A stretch of 6,350 nucleotides of DNA from Phycisphaerales bacterium. Lineage in GTDB: Bacteria > Planctomycetota > Phycisphaerae > UBA1845. The DNA is taken from the NCBI GenBank assembly GCA_030612785.1, contig JAUWNF010000206.1:1-6350 (forward strand), in the 5' to 3' direction. Of this stretch, positions 1 to 6,272 are shown piece after piece (the stretch's first letter is position 1; each line of letters starts with the position of its first letter). A program made the translations under genes and the position numbers. Under the pieces are notes generated by a model that did not search any database, was not told the origin of the DNA, and worked only from the letters and a program-made list of their open reading frames with translations.

Positions 1-2
1 AA

Positions 3-1226
3 ACGAATGGGGATGCGCCCAAGATCGCCGTCGTCGGCTCCGGTCCGGCTGGACTTACCGCCGCTCATCACTTGTCCCTTGCCGGTCACAAGGTAACGGT
101 CTTTGAAGCTGATGATCGCCCGGGCGGGATGCTGGTCAGTAGGATTCCCGCTTACCGGCTCCCTCGGGATACGCTGCGCAAGGAAATCGAATCACTGCTC
201 GACGACAACGTGACCTTGAAGTGCGACACCGCCCTTGGACGGGACCTACCCATCGACGGCCTCTTCGAGGACGGGTTCAAGGCGGTCTTCCTGGCCCTGG
301 GGGCCCACAAGAGTCGGCCTCTAAAGCTCGAAGGTGAAGACGCCCCTGGTGTTTTCCCGGCGATAGGGTTCCTCAAGGCGTTCAATCTTCGCGGTGAGAA
401 ACTGGCCAAAGGGCGTGTGGGCGTCATTGGTGGCGGCGACAGCGCGGTGGATGCCGCGGGGGTGGCTCTGCGCCAGGACGGTGTCGAAAGCGCGACCATC
501 TTCTACCGCCGCACGCGACAGGAGATGCCCGCCCAGGAGAAGGACATTGATGCGGCGCTGGAGGAGGGGGTTAAGCTGGAAACGCTCATGAGCCCCGTCC
601 GAATTCTTGTCGACAAAGGGCGTCTTGCGGGGATCGAATGCATCAAGAACCGATTGGGCGACGTCGATTCGAGCGGCCGACGGAGACCGGTTCCCATACC
701 TGGAACGGAACACGTCATACATTTGGATACTCTGATCGTTACCATTGGCGATATTCCCGACATCGACTATGTCCCTCCGATGGGCATTGAGTTGACTGAT
801 TGGGGGACAATGAAGGTTGACGAGGAAACCCTTTCCACTAATCGGCCGGGTGTGTTTGCCGGAGGAGATGTAGTGACCGGCCCCAACACCGTGGTTGAGG
901 CCATCGCCGCCGGGAAAAGGGTCGCTTTGATGATCGGCCGTTACTTGCGCGGTGAAGAACTCAAACAACCGGGGGCGGCGCTGCTGCCGGAGGTTTACGT
1001 TGAGCCGGTTCCGCTCGCAGACGACGAGCTTGAGGAAGCCGACCGGGTCGAACCGCCCATGGTCCCCGCCGCATCGCGCAAGGGAAACTTCGACGAAGTG
1101 GAACTGTCGTTTACCGTCGAAGATGCTACGAAAGAGGCCCGGCGATGCTTGCGCTGTGACCTGGAGTTTACTCAGCCGGAAGAAAACGAGATGGCGAGCC
1201 CGGCCACCGTGGGAGGAGCGGCATGA
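3..1226 (+). CDS. GltD-like FAD/NAD(P)H-dependent oxidoreductase, 5' end missing
   Basis: The frame is open to the left edge, so the gene is partial; 407 residues are visible. A TTG at 72 is not a credible start because the FAD-binding Rossmann loop lies upstream of it (VVGSGPAGL, visible residues 10-18, GxGxxG at 12-17). A second dinucleotide fold has VGVIGGGDSAVDA (139-151) followed by YRRTRQEMPA (168-177), the arginine-rich stretch typical of NADPH-using GltD proteins. The closing FAD motif VFAGGDVVTGPNTVVEA follows near 284-300. The C-terminus has ARRCLRCD, as in GltD-type domains fused to or partnered with Fe-S and NuoF-like modules. The likely role is passing electrons from NAD(P)H through FAD to the Fe-S protein encoded next; the stop overlaps that gene's start (ATGA). 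The missing N-terminus could be the usual GltD [4Fe-4S] domain or a longer fusion (for example NuoF-like). The family call is firm; the electron acceptor is inferred. Confidence 0.9.
   Translation, partial: TNGDAPKIAVVGSGPAGLTAAHHLSLAGHKVTVFEADDRPGGMLVSRIPAYRLPRDTLRKEIESLLDDNVTLKCDTALGRDLPIDGLFEDGFKAVFLALGAHKSRPLKLEGEDAPGVFPAIGFLKAFNLRGEKLAKGRVGVIGGGDSAVDAAGVALRQDGVESATIFYRRTRQEMPAQEKDIDAALEEGVKLETLMSPVRILVDKGRLAGIECIKNRLGDVDSSGRRRPVPIPGTEHVIHLDTLIVTIGDIPDIDYVPPMGIELTDWGTMKVDEETLSTNRPGVFAGGDVVTGPNTVVEAIAAGKRVALMIGRYLRGEELKQPGAALLPEVYVEPVPLADDELEEADRVEPPMVPAASRKGNFDEVELSFTVEDATKEARRCLRCDLEFTQPEENEMASPATVGGAA
1212..1216 (+). promoter_or_regulatory. Ribosome binding site of the Fe-S subunit gene
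   Basis: GGAGG lies 6 bases before the ATG at 1223, inside the last codons of the oxidoreductase gene. With the ATGA stop/start overlap it indicates translational coupling and fixes the start. Confidence 0.75.
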
Positions 1227-1900
1227 TAAACCTGACGATCAACGGCCTGCAAGTCTCGGTCGAGGAAGGCACGACGCTGCTCGAAGCTGCAAAGTTCCTC
1301 GGCTTCCCTATCCCGACGCTGTGTTACATGGAGGGACTGTCACCCTACGGCGCCTGCCGGTTGTGCGTAGTCGAGATCGGGGAGGGGTCGAGAGCGAAGC
1401 TGGTCAGTTCGTGCACCTACCCGGCAGAGGAGGGCCTCAAGGTGCGGACGGCCTCTTCGCGTGTGCTGCGGGCCCGCAAGATGGTGCTGGAGTTGCTGCT
1501 GGCTTCGTGCCCGCAGTCCAAGGTCATCCAGGACCTGGCCGCCGCCCACGACATCCGCCAGCAGCGCTTCCGCCAAGAGCACGAGGACTGCATTCTCTGC
1601 GGGCTGTGCGTGCGGATGTGCGAGGAGCAGATGATGGCCAAGGCCATCGGCTTCCGCGGGCGGGGCGAGAATCGCAGTATCGGCACGCCGTTCGACATCA
1701 AATCAGAGGAATGCCGGTTGTGCGGCGGCTGCATGTATGTTTGTCCCGCCTGCCAGCTCCGCTGCACCTACAACGAGCCGGACAAGGCCATCTGTGGCGC
1801 GTGCGCCAACCTGAGCCCACCTTGCGTCGAAAAGGAACAGTTCGACGACATGATGTGTTACATGACCCCCTGTGTTGCCTGTGAAATAGGCGCGGACTAA
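1223..1900 (+). CDS. NuoG/HoxU-like iron-sulfur electron-transfer subunit ([2Fe-2S] + 2[4Fe-4S])
   Basis: This is a 225-residue soluble protein with 21 cysteines. Residues 1-80 form a plant-ferredoxin-like [2Fe-2S] domain with Cys34, Cys45, Cys48 and Cys64 (Cx10Cx2Cx15C), as at the N-terminus of NuoG, HoxU and the HydA-type hydrogenases. The following helix (MVLELLLASCPQSK) matches the NuoG linker, but the His-Cys3 cluster normally found there is missing: only Cys96 remains. Two bacterial-ferredoxin motifs follow, Cys123/126/129/133 and Cys164/167/170/174. Eight more cysteines (177, 181, 191, 194, 201, 212, 217, 220) fill the C-terminal 50 residues and could bind one or two further clusters. 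The gene lies between a flavin NAD(P)H reductase and an FMN protein, so the inferred role is an electron wire between them. It is far shorter than NuoG and lacks the molybdopterin-type domain, so it is not a complex I subunit as such. Confidence 0.88.
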   Translation: MINLTINGLQVSVEEGTTLLEAAKFLGFPIPTLCYMEGLSPYGACRLCVVEIGEGSRAKLVSSCTYPAEEGLKVRTASSRVLRARKMVLELLLASCPQSKVIQDLAAAHDIRQQRFRQEHEDCILCGLCVRMCEEQMMAKAIGFRGRGENRSIGTPFDIKSEECRLCGGCMYVCPACQLRCTYNEPDKAICGACANLSPPCVEKEQFDDMMCYMTPCVACEIGAD

Positions 1901-1906
1901 TCAGAC

Positions 1907-1911
1907 GGAGG
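1907..1911 (+). promoter_or_regulatory. Ribosome binding site of the FMN subunit gene
   Basis: GGAGG stands 10 bases before the ATG at 1922. A second in-frame ATG at 1928 would be 16 bases away, which favours 1922 as the start. Confidence 0.65.
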
Positions 1912-1921
1912 AGTAGACTCG

Positions 1922-3511
1922 ATGTCAATGTCACTCTCAAGAGTAAATGCTTCGGCGGCCACGCTCACCAAGAATAGGACCGAAGGGTCCATTACGCCCG
2001 CCTCAGGCATGTGCGTCACCTGCGTGGACGGCTGCATCGGTATGTGCGAGATTGGCAAGTCCGCCTACCGGGGCCACGAGGTCATCTACCCGCAGCCATT
2101 TGGCGTAATCACTACCGCGGCGGAGAAGACCTATCCGGGCGACTACTCGCACTTCAACATCATGGGCACCGCGGTCGGGGCGCACGGTATCGAAGCCGAC
2201 AGCGACAAGGCCATCTTTCCGGCCGTCGACCTGGAAGTCCGCTTCGGGCACGACAAGGGCATCAAGTTCCACTATCCGTTCATCATCCCCGGTATCGGCT
2301 CGACCAACATAGCCAAAAACAACTGGGAAGGATTGGCCATCGGCACCGCTTTGGCCGGTACCGGCCTGACCATCGGCGAAAACGTGGTCGGCATGGACCC
2401 CGAGGCAACCATCAAAAACGGGCGCGTGGTCGATACGGTGGACCTGAAGCGCCGGGTCAAGCTCTTCAAGGATCATCAGCGCGACGGCTACGGAGCCATT
2501 ATCTGCCAGGCCAACGTCGAGGACACCCGCCTGGGAACGCAGGAGTACGCCATCGAGAAGCTGGGGGTCGAGCACGTCGAGCTCAAGTGGGGCCAAGGGG
2601 CCAAGGACATCGGCGGCGAGGTGAAGATCACCAGCCTGAAGAAGGCCCAGATGCTCTACGAGCGCGGCTACGTCGTGCTGCCCAACCCGACCGATCCGGA
2701 CGTTATCAAGGCGTTCGAGCATGGGGCGTTCAAGGAGTTCGAGCGGCACTCGCGTATCGGGATGGTCAGCGAGGAATCCTTCGCCGAGCGCGTGGAAGAG
2801 CTGCGCAAGGCCGGGGCCAAGTACATCTTCCTCAAGACCGGAGCATACCGGCCGGCCGACCTAGCCCGGGCGGTTCTATTCGCCACCAAATACAAGCTGG
2901 ATCTGCTCACCGTGGACGGCGCAGGTGGCGGAACCGGCATGAGCCCCTGGCGGATGATGAACGAATGGGGCGTTCCTCCGGTCGAACTGCATTCGCTGCT
3001 CTACAAATACGCCAAGGTCCTCGACGGCAAGGGAATGAAGGTACCCGCCTTGACCCTCGCTGGCGGGTTTGCGTTCGAGGATCAGATTTTCAAGGGTTTG
3101 GCTTTAGGCGCGCCCTTCGTGAAGCTTATCGGCATGGCCCGCGCCCCGATTGCGGCCGCCATGGTCGGCAAGACCATCGGGCGGACCATCGATGACGGCC
3201 AGATCCCGGTCTACATCGAGCGCTTCGGGAACAAGATAGACGAGATCTTCGTGACCGCCGGCGAGTTGCGCAAGGAGTTGGGCGACAAGGAGTTTGAGAA
3301 ACTCCCCACCGGCGCCATCGGGCTCTACACTTACTACGAGCGACTGGCCCAGGGCCTCCGCCAACTCATGTGCGGCAGCAGGAAGTTCGCGCTGGAACAC
3401 ATCTCGCGGGACGACCTGGCCTGCCTGACCCACGAAGCCGCTGACATCAGCGGGATTCCGTTTGTCACCGACGTGGACAAGGCACAGGTCGAGGAGATCC
3501 TCAGCAGTTGA
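1922..3511 (+). CDS. FMN-binding glutamate synthase-family protein (GltB central domain-like)
   Basis: This 529-residue protein covers the FMN TIM-barrel of glutamate synthase. Family landmarks appear in order: GIGSTNIAKNNWEGLAIG (124-141, counterpart of the GltB segment around MSFGALS), KWGQGAKDIGGEV (222-234, counterpart of QGAKPGEGG), VDGAGGGTGMSPW (331-343, counterpart of HDGGTGASP) and LAGGFAFEDQIFKGLALGA (379-397, the phosphate-binding Gly-Gly region). It differs from classical GltB in three ways. There is no N-terminal glutaminase (Ntn) domain. There is no C-terminal GXGXG domain. The [3Fe-4S] cysteine stretch after the last barrel motif is replaced by KLIGMARAPIAAAMVG (401-416), which has no cysteine. 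Instead an N-terminal motif, Cys31-x2-Cys34-x3-Cys38-x3-Cys42, could hold an Fe-S cluster. The gene starts 21 bases after the Fe-S gene in the same operon. The fold and FMN are well supported; glutamate synthesis from 2-oxoglutarate is only one possible activity, as related proteins include N-methylglutamate synthase subunits. Confidence 0.88.
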   Translation: MSMSLSRVNASAATLTKNRTEGSITPASGMCVTCVDGCIGMCEIGKSAYRGHEVIYPQPFGVITTAAEKTYPGDYSHFNIMGTAVGAHGIEADSDKAIFPAVDLEVRFGHDKGIKFHYPFIIPGIGSTNIAKNNWEGLAIGTALAGTGLTIGENVVGMDPEATIKNGRVVDTVDLKRRVKLFKDHQRDGYGAIICQANVEDTRLGTQEYAIEKLGVEHVELKWGQGAKDIGGEVKITSLKKAQMLYERGYVVLPNPTDPDVIKAFEHGAFKEFERHSRIGMVSEESFAERVEELRKAGAKYIFLKTGAYRPADLARAVLFATKYKLDLLTVDGAGGGTGMSPWRMMNEWGVPPVELHSLLYKYAKVLDGKGMKVPALTLAGGFAFEDQIFKGLALGAPFVKLIGMARAPIAAAMVGKTIGRTIDDGQIPVYIERFGNKIDEIFVTAGELRKELGDKEFEKLPTGAIGLYTYYERLAQGLRQLMCGSRKFALEHISRDDLACLTHEAADISGIPFVTDVDKAQVEEILSS

Positions 3512-3621
3512 CCGTGCGCGACGTAGGCGACGAAAGACAAGACCATTAGTTCTCGGCGCATTGGAGGAGGTGTTTCTCCGAAGAAGCACTAGCCAACCTT
3601 CTCCGTGCTGACCGATCCGGG

Positions 3622-3660
3622 CGCCCCGCCCCTTTGTTTAGGGGGTGGGGCGTTCCTTCT
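3622..3660 (+). terminator. Possible intrinsic terminator of the redox operon
   Basis: CGCCCCGCCCC (3622-3632) pairs with GGGGTGGGGCG (3642-3652): 11 base pairs including one G-T wobble, around a 9-base loop TTTGTTTAG. The pyrimidine tail TTCCTTCT (3653-3660) is T-rich but broken by C, so the site is a weaker match to an intrinsic terminator than the one after the tRNA. It lies 110 bases beyond the stop at 3511, with no other gene between. Confidence 0.5.
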
Positions 3661-3781
3661 GATCCACGGGCGAGCGATGCACCCTTCGCACTTCGAGAAT
3701 GGCGGGCCAGACCGGTGGCCACTGGTCCTCCTGGCCACGCTGCGTCAGGATCCTTCGCCATAGAGACTGGCAAGACGGGCA

Positions 3782-3858
3782 GACTTCGCCCCAACGCGAG
3801 CTTTCCCCCGGCCTCGCGCTTATCGACCGTGGGGAGAACTCCCCGTTGGGAGAAAGTC
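3782..3858. other. Candidate structured RNA or DNA fold, three-way junction
   Basis: Nested complementary segments can form one compact fold. The outer stem is GACTT (3782-3786) with AAGTC (3854-3858), then, after a 3x3 internal loop, CCCAAC (3790-3795) with GTTGGG (3845-3850). Inside it sit two hairpins: GCGAG (3796-3800) with CTCGC (3813-3817), and GGGGA (3831-3835) with TCCCC (3840-3844) around GAAC. All pairs are Watson-Crick, so either strand could fold. I recognise no known RNA class here. In GC-rich DNA some pairing is expected by chance, so this is a candidate only. Confidence 0.28.
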
Positions 3859-4057
3859 GAATCGCGGCAGCCAACATTACCCCACGCCGTCGGTCAGTTG
3901 TTTCCAAGCCCCGGTTCACCACACGTTCAGCCCGTGCGCCGGTTTGGCACCCGAGGTCCCAGCAACCATTCTGTTAACCGGCTGCGTATGTAACGGATAC
4001 CTCGGCAAACACGGCACGCCCAAGCCTGACCCAATGAGCGGAGTTCCAGTGGCCTGC

Positions 4058-4086
4058 TTGACCGAGAGAAGCGTCTTCGATATGTT
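4058..4086 (+). promoter_or_regulatory. Sigma-70-type promoter of tRNA-Phe
   Basis: The -35 box TTGACC (4058-4063) matches the consensus TTGACA at 5 of 6 bases. A 17-base spacer leads to the -10 box TATGTT (4081-4086, 4 of 6). Transcription would start near 4093, about 12 bases before the mature tRNA. The spacing and position fit a dedicated tRNA promoter. Confidence 0.65.
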
Positions 4087-4104
4087 ATTCCGCTGTCGTG
4101 CAGC

Positions 4105-4177
<73 letters not shown>

Positions 4178-4190
4178 GTACTGATAAGCC

Positions 4191-4219
4191 CCGCAACCAC
4201 AAGGGGTTACGGTTTTTTT
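4191..4219 (+). terminator. Intrinsic terminator of the tRNA-Phe unit
   Basis: CCGCAACC (4191-4198) pairs with GGTTACGG (4205-4212) at 7 of 8 positions (one C-A mismatch) around a 6-base loop, and seven T residues follow directly (4213-4219). It begins 13 bases past the tRNA, which makes it a textbook rho-independent terminator for this transcript. Confidence 0.8.
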
Positions 4220-4248
4220 CGTATCCCTAACAGCATCCCAACCTTCAT

Positions 4249-4388
4249 TTCTCACCGCAGAGCATGCAGAGACCACAGCGCGGCCTCGGGCCGCACCCAA
4301 ACAAAAACCTCACGCAGAGACGCAGAGGCCGCAGAGAATGAATAACGGACGGTTTTCTTCCTTGGCGAGCTCTGCGCCTCCGCGTGAG
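4249..4388. repeat. CGCAGAG-type dispersed repeat with inverted arms
   Basis: The stretch is built from variants of CGCAGAG: a degenerate copy at 4249-4278, a clear copy CTCACGCAGAGACGCAGAG at 4309-4327 continuing into GCCGCAGAG, and an inverted copy CTCTGCGCCTCCGCGTGAG at 4370-4388. The two 19-base arms match at 17 of 19 positions. A small perfect hairpin GCGGCC-TCG-GGCCGC lies at 4280-4294. Repeats of this CGCAGAGACGCAGAG style are known, from general knowledge, as intergenic elements in many bacterial genomes. No protein gene lies within it. Confidence 0.6.
4296..4388 (-). terminator. Probable terminator of the tmk-holB operon, formed by the repeat
   Basis: Read on the minus strand, the arm at 4388-4370 pairs with the arm at 4327-4309 along all 19 bases, because both mismatches become G-U wobbles. 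The 3' arm is followed at once by GTTTTTGTTTGGG (4308-4296). A long stem plus T-run just past the holB stop (4439) looks like an intrinsic terminator, although the 42-base loop is larger than usual. Confidence 0.5.
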
Positions 4389-4438
4389 ATTCAAATTCCC
4401 TGTCCGTGCCTCACACCCGGGCGTTTTGCTGCCATAGG

Positions 4439-5575
4439 TCAACCCGGTGTGGCCGGAGCGATACGCGCCAGCCGGGTCACCAGGGCTTCGACGGTCAATT
4501 GCGTCGAGGCGTTCCGTTCGAGGTGTCTTTCAGCATCAACCGCCGCCCGGATGGCCAGGGCGGCCTGCCGCGGGTCGATCCTGGCTGCGGCCAACCTCCG
4601 CGCGTGATTGGTATTCACGATCGCCTCCCCGCCACCCGTCGAGATGTGTAGCAAGTCGCTGAACCAGGCGGCCACCAGCGAAAAGATCGCCTTCAAACCG
4701 CGGCGTTGGGCCTCGGTGTCGGAGATACCTTTGTCGCGATTACGGTACTCCGCACCCAGGGCCTTGGCGTCATCCAGCCACTGCTTGGCAATCCGCGTCA
4801 CGGACACGACCCCGAGGCGGCCAAGGGTCTCGATCACCCTTTCGTTGTAGGACTCCAGACCGTCTTCGCAGTAGCGTTGCGCCATGCCCAAACTGCCCTG
4901 GGCCATAGCGGCGTACGAGCGGGCGTCTTCGGGCGAGATGCCGGTGAGGAGTTCGCTGAGTTTGGCCGCCACGAACTCCGTCGGGAGCGGACCGAACGGA
5001 ACCGGCTGGCAGCGCGACTTCGTGGTGGGCAGGAGCTTATCCAAACCGGCGGCCAGCAGCACCAGGAAGGTGGCGGCGGGCGGTTCCTCCAGGGTCTTGA
5101 GCAGTGCGTTTTGCGCTTGGGAGGTGATGCGGTCGGCCTCGCGAATGATGAACACCTTGGCGCGTCCGCGGGCCGGCTTGGTGCCCACCGCCTCGATCAC
5201 GAAGTGCCGGATGACATCGACGGTCAGCTCGAGTCCTTTGCGGCTGCGGACCGTCGGGTCGGGGTGGTATCTGTGCAGTTTCCGGTGGATCAGGTGCAGG
5301 TCCGGGTGTGTGCCGGCCCGCGTAAGGACACAGTCCTGACACCGGCCGCAAGCGTCGCACAATGGGCCGGTGAATTCGCCAAGCTCCTCCGGCGGCTCCG
5401 CGGGGCGAATGGGACTTTCGCAGAGCAGAATCCGGGCCAGCCTGTCGGCCATCAGCTCCTTGCCGACCCCGTCAGGGCCGTGGAACAGGTAGGCGTGCGG
5501 TAGGCGCCCGCTACTGAGGGCACGCTGGATGATTCTGTGCGCCCGCGGCTGACGGCGAACGTCAAAAATCGACAC
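4439..5575 (-). CDS. holB: DNA polymerase III delta' subunit (clamp loader)
   Basis: This 378-residue protein of the AAA+ clamp-loader family helps load the beta sliding clamp at the replication fork. The Walker A region GPDGVGKE (33-40) keeps the lysine but has Glu in place of the usual Thr/Ser. The zinc module uses Cys52 and the CGRCQDC group (Cys76, Cys79, Cys82), with an extra Cys73. A degenerate Walker B, VFIIREADRI (141-150), is followed by the hallmark NALLKTLEEPP (156-166). The motif TTKSRC (184-189) supplies the SRC arginine that acts on the neighbouring ATPase site. The C-terminal helical collar region is less conserved. The start is GTG at 5575, supported by GGGAGG 9 bases upstream within tmk. 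The delta' rather than gamma/tau call rests on length, the altered Walker motifs and the tmk neighbour. Confidence 0.93.
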   Translation of the reverse strand: MSIFDVRRQPRAHRIIQRALSSGRLPHAYLFHGPDGVGKELMADRLARILLCESPIRPAEPPEELGEFTGPLCDACGRCQDCVLTRAGTHPDLHLIHRKLHRYHPDPTVRSRKGLELTVDVIRHFVIEAVGTKPARGRAKVFIIREADRITSQAQNALLKTLEEPPAATFLVLLAAGLDKLLPTTKSRCQPVPFGPLPTEFVAAKLSELLTGISPEDARSYAAMAQGSLGMAQRYCEDGLESYNERVIETLGRLGVVSVTRIAKQWLDDAKALGAEYRNRDKGISDTEAQRRGLKAIFSLVAAWFSDLLHISTGGGEAIVNTNHARRLAAARIDPRQAALAIRAAVDAERHLERNASTQLTVEALVTRLARIAPATPG

Positions 5576-6272
5576 TGCGCAGTACCTCCCACACGTCGGC
5601 CCGCACCCGCTCAGGATCCTCGCCGGCCGGGCTGGTCCGCACGGGGCGAGGGTAAACCTCCGGCAGCTTCAAAAAGTTCTCGCGGACGCGGCGATGAAAG
5701 GTAATCGGGCGGGCCTCCATTGCGTCGGGTTGGGCATCAACGAACAGCGTTTGCTGCCCGGCGTGTTTCTTGCGATTCTTCCCCGCGTGATGGCTCTTGC
5801 GCCCGGTACGCGCGAAACCCTTCGCCACGTCGATATCGAGAACGATGGTCAGGTCTGGCCAAGTGTCGCCGATGGCATACCCGGCTAACTCGATGATCCT
5901 GGAAATGTCATACCCGGCGGCCCCCTGGTAAGCGCAAGTAGCCGAAACGAACCGATCGCAGAGCACGACCTCGTTTCTCCGGAGCGCCGGTTCGATCACT
6001 TCCCCCACCAGTTGCGCCCGACTGGCCATGAACAGAAACGTTTCACAGCGGGGATCCATCTTGCTGAGATCGTGCCCCAGAACCTCGTGGCGGATGCGGT
6101 CGCCGATTTCGGTGCCGCCCGGGTCCTTTCCGTAGGTGACCACGAGCCCGGCGTCGCGCAGGGCCTCTCCGAGCAGGGCACGTTGGGTGCTCTTGCCGCA
6201 GCCGTCGGGCCCGTCGAAGACAATGAACTTGCCCGTCAGTCTCGTGAGCAGATTGGGGTCGAGAGTTTCCAC
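5562..6272 (-). CDS. tmk: Thymidylate (dTMP) kinase
   Basis: This 236-residue cytoplasmic kinase makes dTDP from dTMP and ATP for DNA synthesis. The P-loop is GPDGCGKST (21-29). The dTMP-site motif reads KDPGGTEIG (49-57) where most family members have REPGGT, and the LCDRF motif (104-108) is present. The P-loop has no arginine, as in bacterial type II enzymes, whose catalytic basic residues lie in the lid. Here the lid (about 155-188) is long and very basic, with RTGRKSHHAGKNRKKHAGQQ, and it accounts for most of the excess over the usual 205-215 residues. The start is GTG at 6272; an in-frame TAA at 6293-6291 excludes any start further upstream. No strong ribosome binding site precedes it, so translation may be coupled to an upstream gene. 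The last 14 bases overlap holB. Confidence 0.94.
   Translation of the reverse strand: METLDPNLLTRLTGKFIVFDGPDGCGKSTQRALLGEALRDAGLVVTYGKDPGGTEIGDRIRHEVLGHDLSKMDPRCETFLFMASRAQLVGEVIEPALRRNEVVLCDRFVSATCAYQGAAGYDISRIIELAGYAIGDTWPDLTIVLDIDVAKGFARTGRKSHHAGKNRKKHAGQQTLFVDAQPDAMEARPITFHRRVRENFLKLPEVYPRPVRTSPAGEDPERVRADVWEVLRSVDF
5585..5590 (-). promoter_or_regulatory. Ribosome binding site of holB inside tmk
   Basis: On the minus strand GGGAGG lies 9 bases before the GTG at 5575, within the tmk coding sequence. It fixes the holB start and the 14-base overlap, implying coupled translation of the two genes. Confidence 0.7.

Larger units (their letters stand above)
3512..4057. other. Long intergenic region without a credible protein gene
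   Basis: About 550 bases separate the redox operon from the tRNA-Phe promoter. Open frames exist on both strands (for example 3634-3993 plus and 3638-3922 minus), but they overlap each other, are rich in Pro, Arg and Ser, lack ribosome binding sites and match no family I recognise. The region contains inverted repeats, described separately (3622-3652 and 3782-3858), and a 7-base inverted repeat GTGGCCA/TGGCCAC at 3715-3721 and 3732-3738. Confidence 0.6.

Noticed and set aside
321..968. 215-residue minus-strand open frame opposite the oxidoreductase
   Set aside because: It is entirely antisense to clear FAD/NADPH-binding coding sequence and shows no recognisable domain.
952..1884. 310-residue Arg-rich plus-strand open frame overlapping the first two genes
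   Set aside because: It crosses two well-supported genes in a shifted frame and has the Arg/Pro/Gly-rich composition of a shadow.
2003..2749. 248-residue minus-strand open frame inside the FMN subunit gene
   Set aside because: It is a shadow of a strongly supported gene, with low-complexity Leu/Val/Asp/Gly content typical of the complementary frame.
3570..3611. 13-codon frame starting GTG after GGAGGAG
   Set aside because: The purine run abuts the start codon with no spacer, and the peptide is too short and plain to support.
3634..3993. 119-residue plus-strand open frame in the intergenic region
   Set aside because: It begins inside the GC-rich hairpin, has no ribosome binding site, and is Pro/Arg/Ser-rich with no recognisable motif; a minus-strand frame covers the same bases equally well.
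4249..4388. CRISPR-like reading of the CGCAGAG repeats
   Set aside because: The copies are degenerate, irregularly spaced and inverted, without spacers of even length or cas genes.
4706..5503. 265-residue plus-strand open frame opposite holB
   Set aside because: It lies wholly antisense to holB, has no family motifs and no ribosome binding site; long antisense frames are expected in GC-rich genes.
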